The notes below the pieces were generated by a model. It made no database searches. It was not told where the DNA came from and saw only the letters and a list, made by a program, of their open reading frames with translations. Position numbers and translations under genes: made by a program. A DNA stretch of 25,162 bases from CAYGJN01 sp964350135 (lineage in GTDB: Bacteria > Bdellovibrionota > Bacteriovoracia > Bacteriovoracales > Bacteriovoracaceae): the NCBI GenBank assembly GCA_964350135.1, contig CAYGJN010000029.1, positions 1 through 25,162 on the forward strand, given 5' to 3'. Positions 16,101 to 22,964 of the stretch are shown here, piece by piece. Each line of letters starts with the position of its first letter. Positions within the stretch are counted from its first letter, which is position 1.

Positions 16101-18914
16101 ATTTCTAAATTGTGCTGCAATGAATTTCTCACCAGCACCTGTTACAGAAAGAAGATCTGTTTGTGTATTAGCTGAACCAGCAGCAGGAAGGGCAGTCCAA
16201 GTTCCTGAACATGATCGTCCTTCTACAATTCTGTACTGGTCATAAGATTTTGTACCATCATATTCAAAATAAATATCAAGATCACTGTCATTAGAACCAT
16301 AGTGATAGGCTGGCATATTAAAGAAGAATCCATCAGGTTTAATACCCAAGATTTCAGAATGAGCAAGGGCATCACCAATTTCATCACTTGCTGCACCTCG
16401 AGCTCGAAAATCTTGTAAACCTAATTGACCATAATCATTTTTACCATAACATTTAATCTCGCCTGTATTAACAATGGCACAAACATGATCACCACGAGTA
16501 TCAAGACTGAGAACTGTAGAAGCTGCACCCGATCCAAAATTAATTGTAGATAATGAGCTAAGCTCGCCTGGAGCATCACCGCGAGCGCTTGTATCGCCTA
16601 TGCCTAATTGCCCAAAAGCATTATCACCAAAACATTGAGCAGTATTATCTGAAAAAATTAAACATGTTTGATCACCGCCAAGAACAAGTGAACTAGGTGC
16701 TGTAGAAAGACTATTGGCCGTAAGTCCAGCTAACTCTGCAGCAGCATCACCTTTATTATCTGTAGAACCATATCCTAATTGGCCATTAGCATTTGCACCC
16801 CAACAAAATAATTTATTATCAGCGCTTGTTATACAAGTATGTTCATCACCAGCAGCTAACTTCGTTGGAGTGAGGGAGTGAGTTGCAAGATCTACTGTTG
16901 TTAGACTTGCTCCCATTTCTCCAGCTTCATCACCTATTGAGGTAGTGCTTCCAATACCCAGTTGACCTGAATTATTAAGACCCCAACAAACCACATCGTC
17001 AGTTGCTTGATCACGAATAACACATGTATGATTGGCACCAGCAGTAATAGCAAGTGCATCTAAACCATTTATATCAATTGCACTACCTGGGACACTATTG
17101 CTATCAGTAGTTGAACCTACACCAAGCTGTCCGTAAGCATTATCACCCCAACATTTAACAGTATTAGCAGCCAAGAGAACACAAGTATGATTATCACCTA
17201 GAGCTGCATCTAATACTCCAGTCACAACTAATGTGTTCCCAGCATTTAAAGCTTCGCCGTCACCAATATCATTATTATGGCCAAGACCTAACTGCCCTTG
17301 ATCGTTTCGTCCCCAGCAGTGAAGATCAGTATTCGTATCAAGAATACATGTGTGATATTTACCAGCATAAGATTTAGAAATAGCATGACCAAAATGAGTA
17401 CTATCAAGAGTAGTTAGACCAGAACCCATTTCATTAATTTGATCACCTAGATGGTTTGTTGAGTTGGCACCAAGTTGCCCATAATCATTACGTCCCCAAC
17501 ATTTTAATGAGCCACTAGTATCAACAGTTCTTACACATGTATGAGCAGTACCAGTTGCAATTGAAGAAACCTGGTGCTCGAGTGTAAAAGAAAGAGTTGT
17601 AGCGGCAATATAATTATTAGCATTGGCTGCATCCACAAGAGCTGCTGGAGCTGAAGTATTGGGATAATCTGCAACAAAACCAGTATAGTTGTTAATAATG
17701 ACTTGAGCAGTTTTAGAATAAAAATTTGTAAAATCTGTCCCTGACGGGTTTGCAATTGTAAATCGAACCTGGTTAGCAGCAGGACAGTCAAGAGTACCTG
17801 TTAAGTCAGATCCGTCAATAACTACTCTAAAATTATTTGAACTTTTAGAAGTGCAGTCAATATTATTGGAAAATGTTACCGTAATTGTTGTAGATGTAGC
17901 TGCAATTCCAATTGCGCTATCAGCAGGAGACATAGAGCTGGCAACTGTTCTTGTATCATCATCTTCATTTGAGCTAGAAAGAGTCGTTGCAAGAGCATTA
18001 TAGTTTGTATCTGCAGATGCAGATAACATATCAATAGTAAATGATTGCGTACCGTCTACTTCATCGTCATCAACACCTGTTAGTGTTACTGTTTGATCAA
18101 TATTATAATCAGCGTTTGTAAAAGTTACGACACCTCCACCAGGACTTGTTACATCCACCTCGTCACCATCTGTAGTAGAAAAAGTGAGAACAACATTTGC
18201 AGTAGGCATTGTATTAAGTCTTACAGTAAACGTAGCTGTAGTAAGATCCTCTTTTGTGTTTCCAGAAATACTTGAAAGTGTAATACCTGGTGGAGTGGAT
18301 GCGCTTGATCCACCACTACTAGAAGAGCTTTCTTCAGAAGTCGAAATTTCATCATCACCACTATCATCACTTGAGCCAGAACCTCCAACTGCGATAGTGT
18401 CATCACTAGAGCCTGTATCATCACTACTAGAACTTTCATCAGAAGGCGCTGCTTCTTCCAAATCATTAAAATTATATTCACTAGCACTAGCACTAGCTCT
18501 TTGAAGATTTTGATTATTAGAAGAGTTTGAATTAGAGTTTGCATTTTGAGCGCGTTTTGATTTCTTTTTAGCTATAAGGGGAGCTTTACTAATCTGGGGA
18601 GCAGTTCTTGCAATAGTATTACCGCCATCGTCATTAACTTCTTCTTCACCTTTAGCGAGGTCAAGTTTAAGACCGTCGTTTATAAATTTACTATCTCTTT
18701 TAAAAAGTGATTTTCTTTTGTTAAGACCCTTTTTATTATTAGCTTGTGAGACCTTTTCAACTTTAGCTTTTTGTTTAACCTCATCAATATTTCTACCGGG
18801 GTCTACTAAGCTCATTCCAAGATAGGCCATTCCGGCAACAACAGCGCCAACACCGATATACTTACCAGCTTCCTGTCCTAAAACTTCAGCTAATTTTCCC
18901 TTCATGTCAGACAT
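13146..18914 (-). CDS. Giant surface/secreted protein: Calx-beta-like, RCC1 propeller and Ig-like repeats
   Basis: 1922 residues. A hydrophobic helix at about 19-37 precedes a Lys-rich segment; there is no classical signal peptidase site. Residues 115-210 are low complexity, rich in Asn, Ser, Asp and Glu. A Calx-beta-like domain (about 210-320, TATFTVRLN...VTFTNADYNIDQTVTLTGVDDDEVDG) and a Big-like domain (about 325-445) follow. Then come seven RCC1 repeats, with the WGxNxxGQLG motif near 470, 540, 595, 650, 710, 768 and 828. Seven blades make one complete propeller, and each blade carries two Cys (TCV...KCWG). Several Ig-like domains follow (about 865-1275), then four related repeats (about 1276-1680: PTGIALNSPASS..., ending YDNTAP). 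The end (about 1690-1922) is Cys-rich. The architecture suits adhesion or recognition outside the cell. The ATG at 18914 was chosen over the one at residue 4 because of an upstream AAGG. Confidence 0.87.
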   Translation of the reverse strand: MSDMKGKLAEVLGQEAGKYIGVGAVVAGMAYLGMSLVDPGRNIDEVKQKAKVEKVSQANNKKGLNKRKSLFKRDSKFINDGLKLDLAKGEEEVNDDGGNTIARTAPQISKAPLIAKKKSKRAQNANSNSNSSNNQNLQRASASASEYNFNDLEEAAPSDESSSSDDTGSSDDTIAVGGSGSSDDSGDDEISTSEESSSSSGGSSASTPPGITLSSISGNTKEDLTTATFTVRLNTMPTANVVLTFSTTDGDEVDVTSPGGGVVTFTNADYNIDQTVTLTGVDDDEVDGTQSFTIDMLSASADTNYNALATTLSSSNEDDDTRTVASSMSPADSAIGIAATSTTITVTFSNNIDCTSKSSNNFRVVIDGSDLTGTLDCPAANQVRFTIANPSGTDFTNFYSKTAQVIINNYTGFVADYPNTSAPAALVDAANANNYIAATTLSFTLEHQVSSIATGTAHTCVRTVDTSGSLKCWGRNDYGQLGANSTNHLGDQINEMGSGLTTLDSTHFGHAISKSYAGKYHTCILDTNTDLHCWGRNDQGQLGLGHNNDIGDGEALNAGNTLVVTGVLDAALGDNHTCVLLAANTVKCWGDNAYGQLGVGSTTDSNSVPGSAIDINGLDALAITAGANHTCVIRDQATDDVVCWGLNNSGQLGIGSTTSIGDEAGEMGASLTTVDLATHSLTPTKLAAGDEHTCITSADNKLFCWGANANGQLGYGSTDNKGDAAAELAGLTANSLSTAPSSLVLGGDQTCLIFSDNTAQCFGDNAFGQLGIGDTSARGDAPGELSSLSTINFGSGAASTVLSLDTRGDHVCAIVNTGEIKCYGKNDYGQLGLQDFRARGAASDEIGDALAHSEILGIKPDGFFFNMPAYHYGSNDSDLDIYFEYDGTKSYDQYRIVEGRSCSGTWTALPAAGSANTQTDLLSVTGAGEKFIAAQFRNSADTSIQSKCFVRDFALVSATPTCTISAGSYTNTLANEYTITDATSPAGLEMKVSVDNDCSSDGTATWEITKDSKEKTFTAGDGNKDISVQCRNNVGTSACDTATIYYDTTGPVVAKDTDPVATDTSTFVTWDTTDAGVNNATDVGLTYECHFSTVPGGSALGTSGFTSCSTVCGTYSGNDDATDVRCDFTHDADGAYILQVRGTDALGNTGSAVSYSWTADSFGPNCSIDTIEGGAVGAFSNPNNADPVAFAFTCTDLGSGIDNGTAECSAVQAPGADSWGACDSFAAGSGTHSVNIPATTNASYTFKIRVQDNAGNTADTIGSHTWVADNDPPAAPTGIALNSPASSPNNTDDTPDIDVSGLENTTNAEVRVYADAGCTTTPVSGWTAQSGATTTVTLNALTDSLDYTLYAKQRDEATNESSCSGVSVAYRYDNTAPSAPTNVTLNDPATSPGTDTTPELTVTGLDNSLVDNEVALFSDSGCSTAISAWTTINAASMDITTNVLPENVYTIYAAQRDNVPNQSSCSAVKADYIYDITPPTDPASVVLNSPASSPGADQTPNIDVTGLENSVGSTVQLYDDAGCTNAISGWTAQSGTTTTVTTNSLTDGSTYNVYAKQRDAALNLSPGCVGGTVYHVDVTAPAAPTIARNGHSSPTDATQTPSFTVGNLENSSGSEVALLEGSCPGGTVVSAWTSQTGATQNLSTSSLTEGTTYTIYSAQRDEAGNTTCSAGTLTFLYDNTDPVVSITGTTRVDATDRTINFTSSDAGASGYACTCGTTTNPAGACSGGTTSGNVTLAPPIASQDYYVKCTDNAGNSTEVSSSERVLINNRSESECTGQGGAAHSSDTCKIAGSSCGAWTLHNNLQQFTSATCNGYAACAPGSNCTTGGTTGDLVSSAQPTCSYQAGDEGWDWTSYGYALNPGVPPTIPGSATGSCPPASQYVASCSVPGWVATPGACARISCVEHCTNSDTCSATIVAVGCK

Positions 18915-18986
18915 AATACATACCTTGTCGCACTGAGCAACTATTCGTCCTGTGAATATCGCTGATTTAATTAAACTCTTCTATTC

Positions 18987-18992
18987 ATTATA
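18987..18992 (-). promoter_or_regulatory. Perfect -10 box upstream of the giant surface-protein gene
   Basis: TATAAT on the minus strand, about 70 bases before the ATG at 18914. No good -35 lies at 16-18 bases (GGTCTT at 17; a TTGAGT is only 13 bases away). The assignment therefore rests on the -10 alone. Confidence 0.4.
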
Positions 18993-19137
18993 TTTCGGAA
19001 ACTAAACTCAAGACCTTAAATTTTACGCCCCTCAGAAATCGATTTATTTCAGATACTTAGAGACTAACAGGGTGTTACTCACTACTTCAGAGTTGGAAAA
19101 AAATCTTGAATCGCCCATAAAAAATGGCAAAATTGAC

Positions 19138-19165
19138 TTGAAAGAGGCCAAGTAGTTGGAATAAT
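19138..19165 (+). promoter_or_regulatory. Sigma70-like promoter of the histone gene
   Basis: TTGAAA (19138-19143) is 16 bases from AATAAT (19160-19165), each one mismatch from consensus. An overlapping TTGACT (19133-19138) is too far (21 bases). Transcription would begin near 19172, giving a leader of about 60 bases that ends in an AAGGAG ribosome binding site. Confidence 0.5.
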
Positions 19166-19234
19166 GTAGATGTCTAACTATGCTTTAAATCCAGAGCTGA
19201 TTTTGGCCATAAATAAAAAACAAGGAGTACTTAA

Positions 19235-19420
19235 ATGGAAAACGAAATACTTGTAGTTGCTTCAAAGCTAAAAAAGTACATTAAAGACAAGCACGGTCTT
19301 AACACTTCAGCCAGTGCAATGCCTGTCCTAAGTGATGCTTTAAGAAAGATTTGTGATCAAGCTGCTGAAAGCGCAAAAGGTGAGAAAAGAAAAACTCTTC
19401 TTGACCGCGACATTAACTAA
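19235..19420 (+). CDS. Bacterial histone (HBb/Bd0055-like single histone fold)
   Basis: The 61-residue protein is a minimal histone fold. A short helix 1 (about 5-19, VVASKLKKYIKDK) is followed by a loop with LNTSASA, a long helix 2 (about 25-49, PVLSDALRKICDQAAESAKG), then loop 2 and a short helix 3. Loop 2 carries RKT at 52-54 followed by D57-R58-D59; archaeal and eukaryotic histones share this RKT motif and an Arg-Asp pair. The length and pattern match the bacterial histone of Bdellovibrio bacteriovorus, an abundant nucleoid protein reported to bind DNA as dimers in an unconventional way. No tails extend beyond the fold. An AAGGAG site lies 7 bases before the ATG. The gene is monocistronic, with its own promoter. 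I am confident in the family; chromatin role here is by homology. Confidence 0.9.
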   Translation: MENEILVVASKLKKYIKDKHGLNTSASAMPVLSDALRKICDQAAESAKGEKRKTLLDRDIN

Positions 19421-19433
19421 ATTATTTTTTATA

Positions 19434-19463
19434 AAGACGCCTATGGGTCACCTTGGGCGTCTT
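19434..19463. terminator. Inverted repeat between the convergent histone and 590-aa genes
   Basis: AAGACGCC (19434-19441) pairs perfectly with GGCGTCTT (19456-19463) around a 14-base loop. It covers the stop codon of the minus-strand gene and lies 14 bases after the histone stop. No T-run follows on either strand, so intrinsic termination is uncertain; it may instead stabilise the 3' ends of both mRNAs. Confidence 0.4.
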
Positions 19464-21213
19464 GTAATTCATCTTCAAAAATCTTTGTCATTCTAAAAGT
19501 TACAATTTTAAAAATATTATCATCGCTCTCTGCAACTGGTGATGGGATTTGTTCTGGGTCCTCTGGATTAGGGACATAGTTAACGGTCTCTTCTTCTGCT
19601 GCTACATCAAAATTAATAACTGTTGGCTCATCAGCATTTTGATTACCAGAAGCATCTGTATTACTACTAACAGTTGCTTTAAGTTTTAAATTGATACTTC
19701 CATTATTAATAGCTTCATTAAACTCATCAATTGAATTGATATTAGCTTCTTGTAAGGCCTTATCAACTGCTGCATACATTTTGTCATAAAGCTCTTGAGA
19801 TTTTTGTTGAAAATTAATAGGAGCTAATCCTTTTTTTGCTCTTTCAGCATTTAATGCATTTTGTGCAGCTAAAAGTGCACTTGAGACTTGCCCTGCTTTT
19901 GACTCTAAAACATTAGCAGCAATTCTCGCTCTTTCACTATTACCACTTGCTACAGCATTAAAAAGTTCTTGTGAAACACCCAATGCTTGGTTCACTCCTG
20001 CAGGCATGTTTGGATCGCTACTAAGACCATTCATTTGAAAACAACTATTTGTTTGCTGACAAGCACAGTTAGGGTCTGCCACAACAGATCCATTAGTTGT
20101 TGCTAAACATGGCATTGACTCAAAAGGGTCAGCAGAAGCCATAGCTGCACTTGAGCTAAACTCAGGCAGGCCTTGTTTACGTCTCAATTCATTGGCCATA
20201 TTTTTATATTCATCAGCACGTTGTTTGATACATTCAGCAGCGTCACCGGTTGCTCCACCAGTAACCATGGCCATGACTTCCATAGCTCCATAAAAGATAA
20301 GTCTATTCATTGGAGTAACTTCACCAACTTGATTCGATAAAATATAAGTTCCTACAATAGCAAGAAGGCCACCAGTCCAATTACGACCTAGTCCAAGAGC
20401 TCCGTTATTTACAAGAGCATTATTGGATGCCTTTTGCGCCCAGCCTGAATCATCTCCTAAATTATTAATTTTAAAACCTTCAGCGATCTCTCCTGTTCCA
20501 CCTACTGTTGTTGCTGCAGGAGCAGCATCTAGCGAAAAACCGCCAATCGGTTCAGGGACTTGTGGAGCCTGGGCTTCAGCAGCAGCAGTAGCACCAGAAG
20601 CAGTAGCTGCTGCAGCAAGATCAGGCACACATGTAAAATACGGGACAACACCTGCTTTTGGAACAGTAAAAACTTTTGGAGGAGGAGTCATAAGAATTAT
20701 AGCTTCAACTCCTGCTGCTGCAACTGCAAGCTTTCTAGCAACTCCTGTTATCTTAAACATTTTTGCGCGACTTTTAGTTTGGTTATAGGCATCCATTGTT
20801 TGTTTATAAGCTTCTTCAAAACCTTTTATCTGGCCATCATAATCAGCACCAGTTCCAGTAAAGGCTTCAAGTAATTGTTCACTGGCCTTTTTCTTTCCCT
20901 TAGTAAGATGCATAAGATTAAAAACACCATCAATAATATTGGCGCCATTATATCCATAATAAGAAGGAGTCATTGGTGGACCGCAATTGATCCCAACCAT
21001 CTTTATGCCAGACATAACTCCACTTATAACTGAGAGCACATGATTAATAAGCATGGATCTATTTTTAACTTGAGTTTGATCAAAAACTAAATGACCATCT
21101 TTCATGACAGCAGCTTGGCGAGTACAGTCAGAAGCTAGTGCAATAGGTAAGCTTGCTAGCTGCAAGCTAAAAATAAGAAGCAGAATTTTTGTAACTTTTA
21201 AAAAATACTGCAA
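19441..21213 (-). CDS. Secreted/periplasmic protein of unknown function
   Basis: 590 residues, family not recognised. Residues 1-27 are a clear Sec signal peptide, basic then LLLIFSLQLASLPIALA, with likely cleavage after ALA. The Cys at 30 is preceded by Asp, so it is not a lipobox. The mature part has a region with GINCGPPMTPSYYGYNG, a hydrophobic stretch near 163-178, an Ala-rich low-complexity segment near 200-215, and a second hydrophobic stretch near 283-297. A Cys cluster follows (PCLAT, then CACQQTNSC, near 370-392). The C-terminal third is acidic and helical with many Ala. The frame starts with TTG at 21213; GGAG is only 3 bases upstream, closer than normal, and no better start is visible. 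Likely envelope-associated. Confidence 0.75.
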   Translation of the reverse strand: MQYFLKVTKILLLIFSLQLASLPIALASDCTRQAAVMKDGHLVFDQTQVKNRSMLINHVLSVISGVMSGIKMVGINCGPPMTPSYYGYNGANIIDGVFNLMHLTKGKKKASEQLLEAFTGTGADYDGQIKGFEEAYKQTMDAYNQTKSRAKMFKITGVARKLAVAAAGVEAIILMTPPPKVFTVPKAGVVPYFTCVPDLAAAATASGATAAAEAQAPQVPEPIGGFSLDAAPAATTVGGTGEIAEGFKINNLGDDSGWAQKASNNALVNNGALGLGRNWTGGLLAIVGTYILSNQVGEVTPMNRLIFYGAMEVMAMVTGGATGDAAECIKQRADEYKNMANELRRKQGLPEFSSSAAMASADPFESMPCLATTNGSVVADPNCACQQTNSCFQMNGLSSDPNMPAGVNQALGVSQELFNAVASGNSERARIAANVLESKAGQVSSALLAAQNALNAERAKKGLAPINFQQKSQELYDKMYAAVDKALQEANINSIDEFNEAINNGSINLKLKATVSSNTDASGNQNADEPTVINFDVAAEEETVNYVPNPEDPEQIPSPVAESDDNIFKIVTFRMTKIFEDELQDAQGDP

Positions 21214-21398
21214 GTACTCCGCCTTGATAATTATTCTCTTGTTACTATTCTAGGTCTCAACCTTATATACAGAAATAGTCTTGTGATCTGATCGGTTATT
21301 TCTTTGTATTATTAAAGAGTTATTTGCTTAAACTCTATGGTTATTAACTACTTAGAGATGGCCTAAAAAATTGCCGATTCAGTATAACTTGCTGAAAT

Positions 21399-22148
21399 TT
21401 GGATAAAATAGAACTAATGATAAAAGTTCTAATTGATCAAAATAGCCTTGGTGGAGATCTTAAAAAATTACGGTATTTGTTTACTGTTCTTTGCATATTA
21501 ATGGGCACAGCTATTCTTATGAGATTATTCTTAGGAGAGCTGGGATTTTTTTATTTTATTATTACCTCAATTGTTTTTTCTTGGATGGTCATTTCTTACA
21601 AAGAAGTTTTTGATAATCTTCAATACTCATTTTGGGGATTTTCTATATCGATAGCTCTTTATATAAAATATCTATATTTTCAAACAGATTCATATCTTGT
21701 GGAAAACTTGTTAATAGCATCCTTATTTATTTTAGGCACTCTTTGCTACTCAATAGCAACTCCTATTTTTTATCCTCGTATTATGTGGTGGGAGTATGAT
21801 TTTAGATTCAAAGGTGATCTTAAAATTTGGGCCCATTTGGGAAATAAATGTGTCTCAGCAAGACTAACTGATTTAAGAAGAAAAGCAGGTTGTATTGTTA
21901 TGTTTGAAAAACAAAGACCTGGTTCCGAGTTTAAAATTGATTATAAAAATGGTGATGAGACTCTAACTTATCGAGTAAAAGTCATGAGTAGACGAGAATC
22001 TAATCTTGGCCGTGGTTATACTTACGGTGTTCAATTTTTACTTAAAGACGGAGAAGCTAAGCTCTATAAAAGTTTTTCTGATCTTTGGACAACAAAAAAG
22101 AAGGCTAGAAGACGTCTCAAGTTCGCAAAAAGAAAACCTCTAGTTTAA
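21399..22148 (+). CDS. Four-helix membrane protein with C-terminal PilZ-like domain
   Basis: 249 residues. Hydrophobic helices lie at about 26-43, 48-66, 75-93 and 102-122. They are followed by a cytoplasmic, very basic region. Residues about 135-225 (LKIWAHLGNKCVSARLTDLRRKAGCIVMFE, then strands YRVKVMSR and YTYGVQFL) resemble a PilZ beta barrel. The c-di-GMP-binding RxxxR and DxSxxG motifs are not intact (DLRRKAG in place of DISxxG), so binding is doubtful. The TTG at 21399 gives the longest frame; an ATG at 21417 is a reasonable alternative. Thirty bases separate it from tadA, so the two may be cotranscribed. Confidence 0.6.
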   Translation: MDKIELMIKVLIDQNSLGGDLKKLRYLFTVLCILMGTAILMRLFLGELGFFYFIITSIVFSWMVISYKEVFDNLQYSFWGFSISIALYIKYLYFQTDSYLVENLLIASLFILGTLCYSIATPIFYPRIMWWEYDFRFKGDLKIWAHLGNKCVSARLTDLRRKAGCIVMFEKQRPGSEFKIDYKNGDETLTYRVKVMSRRESNLGRGYTYGVQFLLKDGEAKLYKSFSDLWTTKKKARRRLKFAKRKPLV

Positions 22149-22178
22149 GTATCATAAAGTTTTTGGTAGATAGGAAAA

Positions 22179-22649
22179 ATGAATTACAAACTCCATAATT
22201 GGTATATGTCTAAAGCGCTTGATTTCGCTTTTGAGGCTCAAAGACAAGATGAAGTTCCTGTGGGAGCTATCGTAGTTTTCAATGAGAAAATAATTGGTGA
22301 AGGATTTAATCTAAAAGAAAAAAATCAAGATGCCTCTGCTCATGCTGAAATCATTGCTTTAAAACAAGCTGCAAAAAATATTGGTTCTTGGCGACTTCAA
22401 AATTGTACCCTTTATGTAACACTTGAGCCTTGTCCTATGTGCTTAAGTGCTATCTCTCAGTTTAGAATTAAAAAACTAGTATTTGGTGCTTATGATAAAA
22501 AAGGTGGAGCTCTATCACTTGGATATAATTTTTATAAAGACAATCGTTTAAATCATAGCTTTGAAGTATTAGGCGGCATCCGTCATTTTGAGTGTTCTAA
22601 AATTTTATCTGATTTTTTTAAGTCTAAGCGAAAGTATTATAAAAGATAG
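22179..22649 (+). CDS. tadA: tRNA-specific adenosine deaminase TadA
   Basis: TadA converts A34 to inosine in tRNA-Arg(ACG), which is needed to read CGC and CGA codons. The 156 residues match normal length. H55-A-E57 is the zinc ligand and catalytic Glu motif, and PCPMC gives Cys85 and Cys88 as the other zinc ligands. VPVGAIVV at the N-terminus and FGAYDKKGGALS after the active site are typical of TadA rather than of cytidine or guanine deaminases. The ATG has AGGA 4-5 bases upstream. Its substrate tRNA is encoded at 10832-10908. Confidence 0.93.
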   Translation: MNYKLHNWYMSKALDFAFEAQRQDEVPVGAIVVFNEKIIGEGFNLKEKNQDASAHAEIIALKQAAKNIGSWRLQNCTLYVTLEPCPMCLSAISQFRIKKLVFGAYDKKGGALSLGYNFYKDNRLNHSFEVLGGIRHFECSKILSDFFKSKRKYYKR

Positions 22650-22734
22650 AAGTGCGTGTAGAATCATTAACTTTATCGCATCTCGGGTTTTGCCATATTT
22701 GACTCTCGAGCTGCACAGGTCAAGGCGAACTCTT

Positions 22735-22763
22735 CATTAAACTTTCCGCAGGAAACTTTAATG
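22735..22763. repeat. Strong hairpin beside the attachment site
   Basis: CATTAAA (22735-22741) pairs with TTTAATG (22757-22763) and TTTCC (22743-22747) pairs with GGAAA (22751-22755), with one C/C mismatch and a GCA loop. Read on the minus strand it lies 8 bases downstream of the tRNA 3' end, where a tRNA terminator would be, but it has no T-run. Confidence 0.6.
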
Positions 22764-22771
22764 CAGGTTTA

Positions 22772-22791
22772 TGGCGGAGAATAAGGGATTC
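22772..22791 (-). other. Putative att site: 3' end of a tRNA-Ser without the tRNA body
   Basis: On the minus strand the 20 bases GAATCCCTTATTCTCCGCCA match the last 20 bases of a bacterial tRNA-Ser. They comprise the T-loop end GAAT, T-stem strand CCCTT (with the preceding bases), acceptor strand ATTCTCC, discriminator G and CCA. The sequence further 5' on that strand is not tRNA: no GGAGAAT acceptor partner and no anticodon arm. Integrating elements duplicate exactly this tRNA segment. The orientation puts old chromosome on the tadA side and the element on the right, agreeing with the genes that follow. Confidence 0.65.
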
Positions 22792-22964
22792 TATTGGCCC
22801 TATTCTTCAAGTTTCAGTAAAAAACGAGAATAACCACAAATAATCAACAATTCCGAGATTTAGCCTTATATCCATTATTACTTAAAATGATCTATGATAG
22901 CCCTGAATAAGTCCCAGCTCGAATGATTCAACTGGTTCCACCTGGCATAGATAGGATGAGCATT

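Larger units (their letters stand above)
18915..19234. other. 320-base divergent intergenic region between the giant gene and the histone gene
   Basis: It contains the presumed minus-strand promoter of the giant gene (-10 near 18987-18992) and the plus-strand histone promoter (19138-19165). The part between, about 19000-19130, shows no open frame, tRNA or strong hairpin that I could recognise. Confidence 0.5.
22650..22964. other. Intergenic junction between chromosome and mobile element
   Basis: This stretch, with no convincing gene, contains a strong hairpin at 22735-22763 and a tRNA-Ser 3'-end sequence at 22772-22791, each listed separately. The bases 22792-22922 would be the first of the element; nothing else recognisable was seen in them. 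Confidence 0.5.

Noticed and set aside
18093..18544. Plus-strand frames and an alternate minus-strand frame over the Ser/Asp-rich part of the giant gene
   Set aside because: They are composition shadows of the low-complexity coding region, with biased repetitive residues and no start signals.
20423..20874. Plus-strand Ala- and Ser/Cys-rich frames opposite the 590-residue gene
   Set aside because: They mirror the Ala-rich segment of the real minus-strand gene and lack ribosome binding sites.
22735..22763. Integron attC site
   Set aside because: Consensus RYYYAAC and GTTRRRY boxes are not present at the ends of the hairpin.
22650..22800. Possible SRP (4.5S) RNA downstream of tadA, a known neighbour in some bacteria
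   Set aside because: An AGGTC is present, but the conserved GGAAGGAAGCAG-type core loop is absent and the flanks do not pair as helix 8.
22772..22860. Complete tRNA-Ser on the minus strand
   Set aside because: Only the last 20 bases match; there is no acceptor 5' strand, D arm or anticodon arm in the adjoining sequence.
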